A stretch of 41,851 nucleotides of DNA. Origin: Lactiplantibacillus daowaiensis. Lineage in GTDB: Bacteria > Bacillota > Bacilli > Lactobacillales > Lactobacillaceae. The notes beneath the pieces are model-generated. The model saw nothing but the letters and a program-made list of their open reading frames with translations, ran no database searches and was not told where the DNA came from. A program made the translations under genes and the position numbers. Below are positions 7,953 to 17,352 of the stretch, piece by piece. The stretch's first letter is position 1. Each line of letters begins with the position of its first letter. Where the stretch lies: assembly GCF_005405085.1 (NCBI RefSeq), contig NZ_BJDJ01000025.1, positions 1 through 41,851 on the forward strand, given 5' to 3'.

Positions 7953-7985
7953 GATGGTAAGTGGTATTTTCTCGACCGTAAGTAG
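7953..7985 (-). promoter_or_regulatory. 21-bp-spaced direct repeat, probable LytTR binding site
   Basis: Minus strand CTACTTACGGTC (7985-7974) and CCACTTACCATC (7964-7953) match at 9 of 12 positions and begin 21 bases apart, two helical turns. LytTR proteins bind short direct repeats with this spacing just upstream of a weak promoter, and a LytTR gene lies in the operon below. Confidence 0.6.
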
Positions 7986-8063
7986 TTAAAACGAGCTAGC
8001 AACCGTTAACCCGACCGCTGCCATCGGTCATTTGAAAGCCAGTTTACTTCATAAAAACACGAC

Positions 8064-8098
8064 AAAAAAACGTGATCAATCGATTTTGATTGATCACG
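8064..8098 (-). terminator. Terminator after engB and the MazG-like gene
   Basis: On the minus strand a perfect 11-bp stem (CGTGATCAATC with GATTGATCACG, 6-base loop) is followed by seven T. It ends the engB/MazG-like unit. No gene was seen in 7986-8063. Confidence 0.92.
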
Positions 8099-8111
8099 CG
8101 TCTATCACGAC

Positions 8112-8408
8112 TTATTTGGTCGCTTTCCCATTCGGGTATTTTTGATTTAATTTTGCGATGTTTTGTTGTGCCACTTCGTCAAAGGGAATATCCGCCCATT
8201 CAGCAACTTGTGACAAATACCATAGCACATCGCCCATCTGCTTGGTTAATTGGTCTTTATTCAAGCTTTCCCCGTGAAAGGTGTACTTTTTAACCAAGTC
8301 GACCACTTGACCAGTTTCTGATGCAAGGCCTAACGATAGATTCGTTAAGACTTGTTCATTACCATAAAGTGTCCGGTTCGCCAAGGATTGATAGTCATTA
8401 AATTCCAA
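8112..8408 (-). CDS. MazG-like nucleotide pyrophosphohydrolase
   Basis: A 98-residue all-helical protein of the MazG NTP pyrophosphohydrolase superfamily, enzymes that hydrolyse NTPs or dNTPs to NMP and pyrophosphate. The metal-binding pattern is visible as LGLASETGQVVDLVKK (about 26-41) and MGDVLWYLSQVAEWADI (about 58-74). The start is TTG at 8408, one base after the engB stop, with AGGGGGC about 8 bases upstream and no nearby ATG that keeps the first helix. It is co-transcribed with engB and probably cleans the nucleotide pool. Substrate unknown. Confidence 0.85.
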   Translation of the reverse strand: MEFNDYQSLANRTLYGNEQVLTNLSLGLASETGQVVDLVKKYTFHGESLNKDQLTKQMGDVLWYLSQVAEWADIPFDEVAQQNIAKLNQKYPNGKATK

Positions 8409-8409
8409 C

Positions 8410-9003
8410 TTACTTGCCCCCTACTGTATGTGCTTCAATCCATTGCCAGACAGCATCTTTACCAGCTTTTGTTTTAGCTGAGAAGGTGATAAAGTCGTCG
8501 CTGGGTTGGAAATTCAGCGTTTTTTTAATTAAGCTCTCTTGTTTATTCCACTTACCACGTGGAATCTTGTCACTCTTGGTCGCCACGACCAACAATGGCA
8601 TCTTGTAATACCGCAACCATTCATACATCGCGACATCATCTTGTGTCGGCGCATGGCGTGCATCTACCAAAATAATGACCCCGCGCAACGTGCCACGATT
8701 CGTTAAATAAGTTTCAATCATCTGACCGAACTTTTCGCGGTCTTTCTTAGAAACTTTGGCATAGCCATAACCAGGTACGTCCACAAAATAAAGTTGCTCT
8801 TCAACTTTATAGAAATTCAACGTTTGCGTTTTACCAGGTTGGCTGGACGTCCGCGCATAGCTATTGCGGTTGATCAAAACATTGATCAATGACGATTTAC
8901 CAACGTTGGAACGACCCGCTAACGCAATTTCTGGATAACCAGTCGTGGGATATTGGCTGGGCGCCACCGCGCTCATTACAAGTTCTACGTTATGCACTTC
9001 CAT
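8410..9003 (-). CDS. engB: Ribosome biogenesis GTPase EngB/YsxC
   Basis: Essential small GTPase required for late 50S subunit assembly. At 197 residues it has all G motifs: G1 GRSNVGKS at 30-37, switch I around [15 protein letters not shown]3 DVPGYG at 75-80, G4 TKSD at 142-145 and G5 SAK at 175-177. GAGG lies about 9 bases before the ATG. It follows clpX on the same strand, as in many Firmicutes (clpX-engB), with a strong hairpin in the 190-base gap between them. Confidence 0.97.
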   Translation of the reverse strand: MEVHNVELVMSAVAPSQYPTTGYPEIALAGRSNVGKSSLINVLINRNSYARTSSQPGKTQTLNFYKVEEQLYFVDVPGYGYAKVSKKDREKFGQMIETYLTNRGTLRGVIILVDARHAPTQDDVAMYEWLRYYKMPLLVVATKSDKIPRGKWNKQESLIKKTLNFQPSDDFITFSAKTKAGKDAVWQWIEAHTVGGK

Positions 9004-9125
9004 CTTAAATAGCCTCGCTTATCAAATAGTCTTTGTCCATTCTAACACACTTCTACCCGCCGCCAACTTAAATCGACGAACAGCTTGACCATTAAAGATG
9101 ATCACTGCTAGCCATCAATACAGCA

Positions 9126-9163
9126 TTCGGGACCGCAATAAACGCCGTTATCGCGGTCCCGAA
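9126..9163. terminator. Strong hairpin between clpX and engB, no U-tract
   Basis: Perfect 11-bp stem TTCGGGACCGC / GCGGTCCCGAA around a 16-base loop. Neither strand has a following T run, so it is not a classical intrinsic terminator. It may be an mRNA 3' stabiliser, a processing site or a weak terminator after clpX. Confidence 0.45.
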
Positions 9164-9193
9164 ATCATCTGCTGTTAGCAAACTAACTTTATG

Positions 9194-10459
9194 TTATGAG
9201 GCTTTCGTTTCTGCCAAAACCAATTCTGGTTCCGCATTATCTTCCACTGTCGCCTGATTAATAATAACTTCTTTAACGTCTTCACGACTCGGAATATCAA
9301 ACATAATATCACGCATCGTATCTTCAATGATTGACCGTAACCCACGTGCACCAGTGTTACGTGCCAATGCTTCACGCGCAATCGCTTGTAAGGCGGTATC
9401 TTCAAACTTCAATTCAACACCATCTAACGAAAGTAGACGTTGATATTGTTTAACTAAGGCATTCTTAGGTTCGGTTAAAATCCGGACCAAATCATCTTCA
9501 GTTAACCGTTCTAAGGCCGTTAAAATTGGCAACCGACCGATAAATTCAGGAATCAACCCAAATTGTAAGAGGTCTTCTGGCACAACTTGTTGCATCAGAC
9601 TCTTGCTGTCATCTAAGACCGCATTCTTGCCATCAGTGTCCGTCCCAAAACCAATCGTCTTATCACCTAAACGACGCTTAACGATGTCTTCAATGCCATC
9701 AAAAGCCCCACCAACGATAAATAAGATGTTAGTTGTATCAATTTGAATGAATTCTTGTTGTGGATGTTTCCGACCACCCTGCGGTGGCACATTAGCAATC
9801 GTGCCTTCCAAAATCTTCAAAAGGGCTTGTTGTACCCCTTCACCAGACACATCACGTGTAATGGAAACATTTTCGCTCTTTTTAGCGATTTTATCGATTT
9901 CATCAATATAGATAATCCCTTTTTCAGCTCGTTCAACGTCATAATCGGCGTTTTGTAAAAGCTTCAAAAGAATATTTTCAACGTCTTCACCGACATACCC
10001 GGCTTCAGTTAAAGTCGTCGCATCAGCAATTGCAAATGGCACATCCAAAATCCGAGCCAAGCTTTGGGCTAAGAACGTTTTCCCAGAACCAGTGGGACCA
10101 ACTAAACTAATATTACTCTTTTGTAATTCTGGACCATCTGTATCATCATTACCTTGATCTGCCATGGCCTTAACCCGCTTATAATGGTTGTAGACCGCCA
10201 CGGACAATGTCCGCTTAGCTTCAGTTTGACCGATTACATATTGGTCCAATTCGTCAACAATTTCCTTCGGCGTTGGGATATCTGTTAATTCACTTGAGCG
10301 TTCTTCACTAAACTCTTCATCGATAATTTCCTTGCATAAATCGATACATTCATTACAGATATAAACGCCGGGGCCGGCGACAATTTTTTTAACTTGATCT
10401 TGTGATTTACCACAAAAAGAGCAGTTAACTGGGCCGTTTGTCTCGGTATTTTCAAACAT
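9194..10459 (-). CDS. clpX: ATP-dependent Clp protease ATP-binding subunit ClpX
   Basis: AAA+ unfoldase that feeds tagged proteins into ClpP. At 421 residues it has an N-terminal zinc-binding domain (C13, C16, C35, C38), Walker A GPTGSGKT at 121-128, Walker B IIYIDEID at 182-189, the RKH pore-loop region in [10 protein letters not shown] and the sensor-2 region [18 protein letters not shown] stands about 7 bases before the ATG. In the 223-base leader an extended -10 (TGT-TATGAT on the minus strand) is a possible promoter. No CtsR-type repeat was seen, so heat-shock control is not evident. Confidence 0.97.
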   Translation of the reverse strand: MFENTETNGPVNCSFCGKSQDQVKKIVAGPGVYICNECIDLCKEIIDEEFSEERSSELTDIPTPKEIVDELDQYVIGQTEAKRTLSVAVYNHYKRVKAMADQGNDDTDGPELQKSNISLVGPTGSGKTFLAQSLARILDVPFAIADATTLTEAGYVGEDVENILLKLLQNADYDVERAEKGIIYIDEIDKIAKKSENVSITRDVSGEGVQQALLKILEGTIANVPPQGGRKHPQQEFIQIDTTNILFIVGGAFDGIEDIVKRRLGDKTIGFGTDTDGKNAVLDDSKSLMQQVVPEDLLQFGLIPEFIGRLPILTALERLTEDDLVRILTEPKNALVKQYQRLLSLDGVELKFEDTALQAIAREALARNTGARGLRSIIEDTMRDIMFDIPSREDVKEVIINQATVEDNAEPELVLAETKAS

Positions 10460-10629
10460 TCATTCTCACCTCATCGATGTATTTACGTAAATTAATCATA
10501 ACAGAAAACCATCACTAAAACTAGCCACGGCCCTGCCGTCTTCGTCCATTACTATAACACGCGTTGAATCATTTCCGAAATAATTTGCCTAAAAAGGTCA
10601 TTAACTTGCCTTAACCGTTCAACTACAAC

Positions 10630-10666
10630 AAAAAAGACCTCGAAGGCGTACCCTCAAGGTCTTAAA
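10630..10666 (-). terminator. Terminator after tig
   Basis: On the minus strand AAGACCTTGAGGG, loop TACG, CCTTCGAGGTCTT, then six T. The stem carries mismatches but is long and followed directly by the T run. Confidence 0.88.
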
Positions 10667-10682
10667 TACAAAAACTAATTAA

Positions 10683-11999
10683 TTAGTCTTTGTCTTCTTT
10701 TTTGTCGTCAGCTTTGGCCGTTTGTTTTGCTGAATCAGCAATCATGTCAACAGCTTGGCGAATTGCAATGTCATGTGACAACATGTCATCAGTTAAAGCA
10801 CCACGAACAGCGCTTTCTTCCATGTTGTATTGACCAGCTAAGTCTTTAACTTCTTGGTCGATTTCGTCTTTAGAAGGCTTGATAGCTTCTGCTTCAACGA
10901 TGGCTTCTAAGACCAAGTTAGTCTTAACACGACGTTCTGCATCAGCAGAGAATTGCTTGTGCAAGTCGTCTTCTGAAGTCCCAGTCAACTTGTAGTAAGT
11001 CTTAGGATCGATACCTTGTTGTTGCATGTTAGCCAAGTATTGGTCCATTTGACGATGGATGTCGTCTTCCTTCATGGCATCAGGAATAGCTTCGATTTCA
11101 GCATTGTCAACGGCTTGGTTTAAAGCTTCGTCTTCAATTGCGTCATGGGCAGCACTTTCCTTTTGTTCCTTAAGTTCATCCTTGATCTTAGCTTTTAATT
11201 CTTCAAGGGTGTCAACATCTTCGTCAACGTCCTTAGCGAATTCGTCGTCTAATTCAGGGAGTTCCTTAGTCTTAACTTCATGAACAGTAACCTTGAAAGT
11301 TGCTTCCTTGTCTTGCAAGTCTTCAGCTTGGTAATCTTTAGGGAAAGTTACCTTAACTTCTTTATCTTCACCAGCTTTAACACCAACTAATTGGTCTTCA
11401 AAGCCAGGAATGAAGGAGTTTGAACCTAATTCAAGGGAATAGTTTTCTGATTCGCCGCCTTCAAATGGTTCACCATCAACGAAACCTTTGAAGTCGATGA
11501 CAACAGTGTCACCCTTAGCAGCTGGTTGGTCTTCTTTTAAGACCAATTCAGCTTGTTTTTCACGCCGTGATTCTAATTCGGCGTCAACGTCCTTAGCGTA
11601 AACCCGCGTGTTTTGACGCGTTACACTAAGTTCCTTGTAATCGCCTAATTTAACGTCAGGCTTAACCGTAACAACGGCTTTTAATACCCATGGTTGACCC
11701 TTTTCCATGCTATCAACATCGATTTGAGGTTGGTCAACGGGTTCAATTTCAGTATCTTTAATCGCTTGTTCGTATGCTTCAGGGAGCACGATGTTCAAAG
11801 CATCTTGATAGAGTGCTTCTTCACCATACATTTGATTGAAGATTTGACGAGGAACCTTACCCTTACGGAAACCAGGTACGTTTAAATTCTTTTTAGTACG
11901 TTGAAAGGCCTTATCAATTCCTTCTTGGATCTTATCAGCACCAATTTCGAATGTTAATTCGCCTTGGTTGCCTTCTTTCTTTTCCCACTTTGCAGCCAT
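10683..11999 (-). CDS. tig: Trigger factor (ribosome-associated chaperone and prolyl isomerase)
   Basis: Folds nascent chains at the ribosomal exit tunnel. The 438-residue protein has the N-terminal ribosome-binding domain with its signature GFRKGKVP at 43-50, a central FKBP-type prolyl isomerase domain (about 155-245; [20 protein letters not shown]) and the helical substrate-binding C-terminus. It ends in an acidic/lysine tail ([10 protein letters not shown]). CGGAGGG precedes the ATG. It sits between the tuf terminator and its own terminator, so it is probably monocistronic. A possible promoter on the minus strand is TTTACT-17-TAAACT roughly 70 bases upstream. Confidence 0.97.
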   Translation of the reverse strand: MAAKWEKKEGNQGELTFEIGADKIQEGIDKAFQRTKKNLNVPGFRKGKVPRQIFNQMYGEEALYQDALNIVLPEAYEQAIKDTEIEPVDQPQIDVDSMEKGQPWVLKAVVTVKPDVKLGDYKELSVTRQNTRVYAKDVDAELESRREKQAELVLKEDQPAAKGDTVVIDFKGFVDGEPFEGGESENYSLELGSNSFIPGFEDQLVGVKAGEDKEVKVTFPKDYQAEDLQDKEATFKVTVHEVKTKELPELDDEFAKDVDEDVDTLEELKAKIKDELKEQKESAAHDAIEDEALNQAVDNAEIEAIPDAMKEDDIHRQMDQYLANMQQQGIDPKTYYKLTGTSEDDLHKQFSADAERRVKTNLVLEAIVEAEAIKPSKDEIDQEVKDLAGQYNMEESAVRGALTDDMLSHDIAIRQAVDMIADSAKQTAKADDKKEDKD

Positions 12000-12135
12000 T
12001 GTATTCCCTCCGAAACATTAATATTTTCTACAATTCAAGTCAATTGCATACTTGTTAAGTTTAACCTATCACTTCTATAAAGTAAACCAAATCGGTTAAA
12101 AAAGCGCGAGATATCGCGTTTTATTGTAAAATTTC

Positions 12136-12176
12136 TTAAAAAAAGAGACCTGGAAGAAGCTCCCAAGTCTCTCTAT
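12136..12176 (-). terminator. Terminator after tuf
   Basis: On the minus strand AGAGACTTGGGAG and TTCCAGGTCTCT form a mostly paired stem followed by seven T, some 25 bases after the tuf stop. Confidence 0.88.
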
Positions 12177-12202
12177 TTGAATCAATGAAAATCAGTTAGA
12201 GA

Positions 12203-13390
<1,188 letters not shown>

Positions 13391-13463
13391 TAATGAAACC
13401 TCCTGTGATTTTCGCAAGAATAACGTCAACACCATTTAAGGTGCTGACAATTCTTTAGTTAAT

Positions 13464-13492
13464 ATTATACTACATCCTAATGAAAAGGCCAA
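13464..13492 (-). promoter_or_regulatory. tuf promoter
   Basis: Minus strand TTGGCC (13492-13487), 17-base spacer, consensus TATAAT (13469-13464). The leader before the RBS is about 60 bases. No gene is seen in 13493-13608, and no clear terminator for the TPR gene there, only weak A/T-rich hairpins. Confidence 0.75.
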
Positions 13493-13608
13493 ATGTCTCA
13501 CCCATCACTAGGAATCCTTAAACATTATATATAGTGCCATCTGATTTGTAAACAGATATTATTCAAAAAATTGAATTTTTGTAAGTTATAGCTTATTGCT
13601 TTCACTTT

Positions 13609-14535
13609 TTACCCCAATTCAGCATTCATTTCTTGAATTTTTGTCTGATTTGCCAACATTTCTTGGCCGGTAACTGTGAGGTGCCGTGGGGTCTGTCCTT
13701 GTTGACTGGTTATTAATAAATTTATCCAAATTTGAGAATCAGTAATGATTTTTTCAGAATACGGATATAAATACATTAATTGCAGGGACAACATCGCCTG
13801 CAAGCTTTCATACAAACTCACATCAAGCTGACCGACCGCCGCTTGTAAGGCAGCCTCAACTTGCACACTCGTCGCATCCGTTCCAATCACCGGTAATTCA
13901 GCTGGCACTACGGTTACTTCGGTTTGGTCAAACCACAGAAATTGTACCGGCTGAGTGACTCCAGCTGCACGCAACGTATACAAAACTTCGACCCGCGATA
14001 ATTGCTGTAAAAACGGATCAAGTAGTAAAAAACGGGCGGCCGTCACATACTTAGCTAACGTTAAGTGTTGCGCTGCAGCTAAGCGAACGGGTTGTTCAGC
14101 GACCGGCTGATCAGACAAATGATAAAACTGACGCATCGTTGTTGTTAAGGTCTGTTGTAGTGTCTGTTCCGCTTGCGCCTCAGCAATAGTGACCTGTTCA
14201 GTCGCCGGGTTCACCCAATCAACATGTTGCTGACGGATAGCTTGAATCAACATGTGGGCTTTAATAAATTCATGATTGGCCAAGCAAATCGTTAAATATA
14301 AGTTAAAATCAGCGCCTGTTGCTAAATAAGTCGTTTCAAATTCGGCAGCATACGTACTAGCAGCCGCATAATTTTGAATTTGTGTTAAAGCCGTCACCAA
14401 CTGATGATTAATCGTAAAACTTTGTTCCAGCTGATAGGCCGTTTCTAATAAACTTGCCGCTTGTGACCAGTCACCAGCGCTACTGGCCGTTTGTGCCTGT
14501 GCCACTAATTCTGCCATTGTTGCCAGTGAACTCAC
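13609..14535 (-). CDS. TPR-like helical repeat protein of unknown function
   Basis: A 308-residue protein, soluble with no signal or membrane segment. The N-terminal part reads as helical hairpins of TPR type (AGDWSQAASLLETAYQLEQ; TALTQIQNYAAASTYAAEF; FNLYLTICLANHEFIKAHML), rich in Ala and Gln. The C-terminal half has a different composition, with VPAELPVIGTDATSVQVEAAL. No catalytic motif is recognised. TPR proteins are usually docking modules. The start is uncertain: GTG at 14535 has no well-spaced RBS, while an in-frame ATG at 14517 has GGGGTGAG about 13 bases upstream. It follows rnjB by 66 bases on the same strand and may be co-transcribed. Confidence 0.75.
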   Translation of the reverse strand: MSSLATMAELVAQAQTASSAGDWSQAASLLETAYQLEQSFTINHQLVTALTQIQNYAAASTYAAEFETTYLATGADFNLYLTICLANHEFIKAHMLIQAIRQQHVDWVNPATEQVTIAEAQAEQTLQQTLTTTMRQFYHLSDQPVAEQPVRLAAAQHLTLAKYVTAARFLLLDPFLQQLSRVEVLYTLRAAGVTQPVQFLWFDQTEVTVVPAELPVIGTDATSVQVEAALQAAVGQLDVSLYESLQAMLSLQLMYLYPYSEKIITDSQIWINLLITSQQGQTPRHLTVTGQEMLANQTKIQEMNAELG

Positions 14536-14601
14536 CCCTATTCCAATTTAATTTCATGGCTAGCAAAAAAGCCGGGTACTTAGCCCCGACTAAAATTTTG
14601 C

Positions 14602-16332
14602 TTACGCTTCAGTTTCTGTTTCGACTTCATCTTGAGCCGTTGTTTTGGCTTTCTTATGGCGCCGATGGTGTTGATTAACTTCCATAATCACAGGTAGAAT
14701 CACCGGATGTCGTTTCGTTTGATCCCATAAATAATGGTTCAACTTCTCACGAACAGCTTGCTTTAAATGACCCCAGTCAAATTCTTTATTATCCAAGTTT
14801 TCCTGAACTGTTTTCTTAACCAATTCAGCACTTTCTTGCATTAAGTCTTTACTAGTTTTGACATAAACAAAGCCGCGTGACGTGATTTTAGGTGTTGCAA
14901 TAATCTTCTTTTTCTTACGATCAATCGTCACAACTGCTACAAAGATCCCATCTTCCGACAAGATTTTCCGATCGCGTAACACAATATTACCAATGTCACC
15001 GACACCGATACCATCAATCATCGTATCGCCAACCTCAATTGAGCCAGCTAAATGCATCGTGTCACCATCATAGCGTAGTTGATCACCTTTAGCCGCAATA
15101 AAGATATGGTCATCTGGGATCCCCACTTCTTTAGCAAATTCGGCATGTGCATCTAATAACCGATATTCCCCTTGAATTGGGATAAAGTACTTAGGCTTCA
15201 TCAGATTCATCATTAGTTGTAAATCACGCTTCGTTGCATGACCCGATGAATTCATGTCATCGGCAATGGCTTTAACATCGGCACCGGCCCGATAAATCAT
15301 ATCGCGCGTCTTAGCGACAACAGTTTCCATTGAATGTGAAGGTGTTGTGGTAATAAAGACCAAATCACCAGCCTCAATATTAACTTTACCTTCTTGCTTA
15401 TTTGACATGCGTTGCAAGGCCTTGATAGGTTCACCCATCCGACCAGTTTGTAAAATCACAACTTCCGAAGGATCTAGCTTTTCGATTGCCTTTAATGGCA
15501 CAACCACATCTTCAGGCATCCGTAACTTACCTAGCTTAACCGCGGTGTTAACGATGCTTTCAACATCACCTGGCATCATCGCCACTTTACGACCAGACTT
15601 TTCAGCCGCATCTAGCACTTGTTGTACCCGTAAAATATTGGATGCAACTGACGCCACAATGATTCGGCCATTATGATACTTAAAGGCTTCCAAAACATAG
15701 GCGGCAATTTCGCGTTCACTAACCGGTTGTTCAAAGTTTTCAGCGCTAGCAGAATCACTTAAAAGTGCCAAAACACCTTTTGAACCGACTTCAGCTAATC
15801 GTGCAAAATCGGTTTGATAATCAGCCGTTGCAGTTTGGTCAAACTTAAAATCACCCGTGTAAACAACTTGACCGGCATCTGTTTGTAACACGATCCCCAT
15901 TGAGTCGGGAATTGAATGTGTTGTCCGGAAAAACGAAACCGTCACGTTACCGAAATCGATTTCCGTTTTTTCGTCAACAATATGGAAGTCATTGAATTGC
16001 TTAACTTGCGGATCCTTTTGTAACTGAATTTTAGCCAATTCAATCGTTAATTCAGATCCGAATACTGGCACGTTAAATTCATTTAAGAAATATGGTAACG
16101 CTCCGATAGCATCCGCATGACCATGAGTTAAGAAAACACCCACGATTCGATCAGCATTTTCACGCAAATAACTGAAGTCCGGAATAACAATATCAATACC
16201 TAAGAGTTCATTTTCCGGGTATTTAAGCCCACAGTCTAAGATATAAATATCCTCATCGACTTCAACGGCATACATATTCTTGCCGTTTTCACGTACCCCA
16301 CCAAAGGGGGTAATCTGTACATTACTACTCAA
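14602..16332 (-). CDS. rnjB: Ribonuclease J2-type (RnjB)
   Basis: Metallo-beta-lactamase/beta-CASP RNase of the mRNA decay machinery, 576 residues. Visible motifs are HGHADA (70-75), H139 in TTHS, D161 in YTGDF, SDS at 192-194, GEPIKAL and SSGHA with H365. The canonical HxHxDH motif of RNase J1 has lost its last His (A75), the degeneracy typical of J2, which has weak activity alone and works in complex with J1. The dapA-rnjB order, also seen in Bacillus, supports J2. The C-terminus ends in a Lys/His-rich then acidic tail. The start is TTG at 16332 with AAGGTG 6 bases upstream; no nearby ATG keeps the N-terminal strand. Confidence 0.88.
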   Translation of the reverse strand: MSSNVQITPFGGVRENGKNMYAVEVDEDIYILDCGLKYPENELLGIDIVIPDFSYLRENADRIVGVFLTHGHADAIGALPYFLNEFNVPVFGSELTIELAKIQLQKDPQVKQFNDFHIVDEKTEIDFGNVTVSFFRTTHSIPDSMGIVLQTDAGQVVYTGDFKFDQTATADYQTDFARLAEVGSKGVLALLSDSASAENFEQPVSEREIAAYVLEAFKYHNGRIIVASVASNILRVQQVLDAAEKSGRKVAMMPGDVESIVNTAVKLGKLRMPEDVVVPLKAIEKLDPSEVVILQTGRMGEPIKALQRMSNKQEGKVNIEAGDLVFITTTPSHSMETVVAKTRDMIYRAGADVKAIADDMNSSGHATKRDLQLMMNLMKPKYFIPIQGEYRLLDAHAEFAKEVGIPDDHIFIAAKGDQLRYDGDTMHLAGSIEVGDTMIDGIGVGDIGNIVLRDRKILSEDGIFVAVVTIDRKKKKIIATPKITSRGFVYVKTSKDLMQESAELVKKTVQENLDNKEFDWGHLKQAVREKLNHYLWDQTKRHPVILPVIMEVNQHHRRHKKAKTTAQDEVETETEA

Positions 16333-16347
16333 TTATTTCACCTTGAT

Positions 16348-17223
16348 TCATTTAATATTAAGCGTTTGATATAGCTTACGTTCTTGTTCAACAGTTAATG
16401 GTAAGATTGGTAACCGGGGATCCCCCACCGGTTGGCCTAAATGGTTTAACGCTGCTTTAACTGGCGATGGCGATGGTGCGCTAAAAAGCGCACTCATCTT
16501 AGGCGTTAAATCACGTTGATATTTCGCTGCTGTGGCAACATCACCAGTAGCAACGGCTTGATACATGGCGGTCATTTCATCGCCATATAAATGACTGGCC
16601 ACTGAAATGACACCGGCGCCACCAATTTCCTTAGCCGCTAAGCTTTGGGCATCTTCACCTGTATATACTAAGAAGTCTGCTGGCGCATTTTCAACTAGTG
16701 CCCCATATTCTTCCATCGATGCACATTGCTTGATCCCAATGATATTAGGATTTTTAGCTAATTCCAAAACTGTATTGACTGCCATTTTAACGATAACCCG
16801 CCCAGGAATATTGTAAATAATTACGGGTAAGCCACCTTGATCGGCAATTGCCGTAAAATGCGCAATCATCCCAGCTTGGTTAGGTTTATTATAGTAAGGG
16901 ACAACAACTAACGCTGCATCGATGCCCTTAATCGCACTCACCTTTTTAGTAAAGTCAATTGTTGCTGCAGTATTATTCGAACCAGTCCCAGCAACAATTG
17001 GCACTCGACCAGCAACAATCTCAGCCGTCTTCGTTAACAAATGTAGCTTTTCAGCTTCGGATAACGTTGGGGCTTCACCAGTTGTACCACCGACGATTAA
17101 GCCTTGGGTCCCATGGGCCAACAAGTGTTCAATCAAACTACTTAAGCGTTCGTCATCAATTTGTTGCTGATCATCAAATGGTGTCACCATTGCGGTCATT
17201 AAATCAACATTTTCAAAGTTCAT
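16348..17223 (-). CDS. dapA: 4-hydroxy-tetrahydrodipicolinate synthase
   Basis: Condenses pyruvate with aspartate semialdehyde, the first committed step to diaminopimelate and lysine for cell wall and protein. The 291-residue TIM barrel shows GGTTGEAPTLS (substrate-binding loop), VVPYYNKPNQAG, the catalytic Tyr in YNIPGR and the Schiff-base Lys in NIIGIKQCAS. AAGGAG lies about 10 bases before the ATG. It is followed after 15 bases by rnjB and probably co-transcribed. The leader contains an 8-bp inverted repeat (17252-17271) between an extended -10 (TGG-TAAACT on the minus strand) and the RBS. No lysine riboswitch fits in so short a leader. Confidence 0.96.
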   Translation of the reverse strand: MNFENVDLMTAMVTPFDDQQQIDDERLSSLIEHLLAHGTQGLIVGGTTGEAPTLSEAEKLHLLTKTAEIVAGRVPIVAGTGSNNTAATIDFTKKVSAIKGIDAALVVVPYYNKPNQAGMIAHFTAIADQGGLPVIIYNIPGRVIVKMAVNTVLELAKNPNIIGIKQCASMEEYGALVENAPADFLVYTGEDAQSLAAKEIGGAGVISVASHLYGDEMTAMYQAVATGDVATAAKYQRDLTPKMSALFSAPSPSPVKAALNHLGQPVGDPRLPILPLTVEQERKLYQTLNIK

Positions 17224-17251
17224 GAATTAAAACTCCTTATTATAAAATTTT

Positions 17252-17271
17252 ACAAATACCATTGTATTTGT
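17252..17271. promoter_or_regulatory. Perfect inverted repeat in the dapA leader
   Basis: ACAAATAC, 4-base spacer, GTATTTGT. It lies downstream of the likely dapA -10 (TAAACT) and 12 bases upstream of the RBS. It could be a repressor operator or a small RNA hairpin; there is no T run directly after it to make a terminator. Confidence 0.5.
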
Positions 17272-17352
17272 GCCGAATAAGTAACTCACCCCAGTTTACC
17301 ACATTTTTACAGAAAGCCATAGCAGACCGTGGGACTGGGATACATCCCTATT

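Noticed and set aside
10460..10625. CtsR or CIRCE heat-shock operator upstream of clpX
   Set aside because: Only an isolated GGTCA-like sequence is present, without the tandem repeat or the CIRCE inverted repeat.
13391..13435. 15-codon N-terminal extension of EF-Tu
   Set aside because: It includes the AGGAGG ribosome site of the standard start.
15347..15676. 109-codon plus-strand frame opposite rnjB
   Set aside because: Shadow of the rnjB reading frame with no promoter or RBS.
17224..17352. Lysine riboswitch or T-box upstream of dapA
   Set aside because: The leader is only about 60-70 bases; neither the conserved T-box sequence nor room for a lysine aptamer is present.
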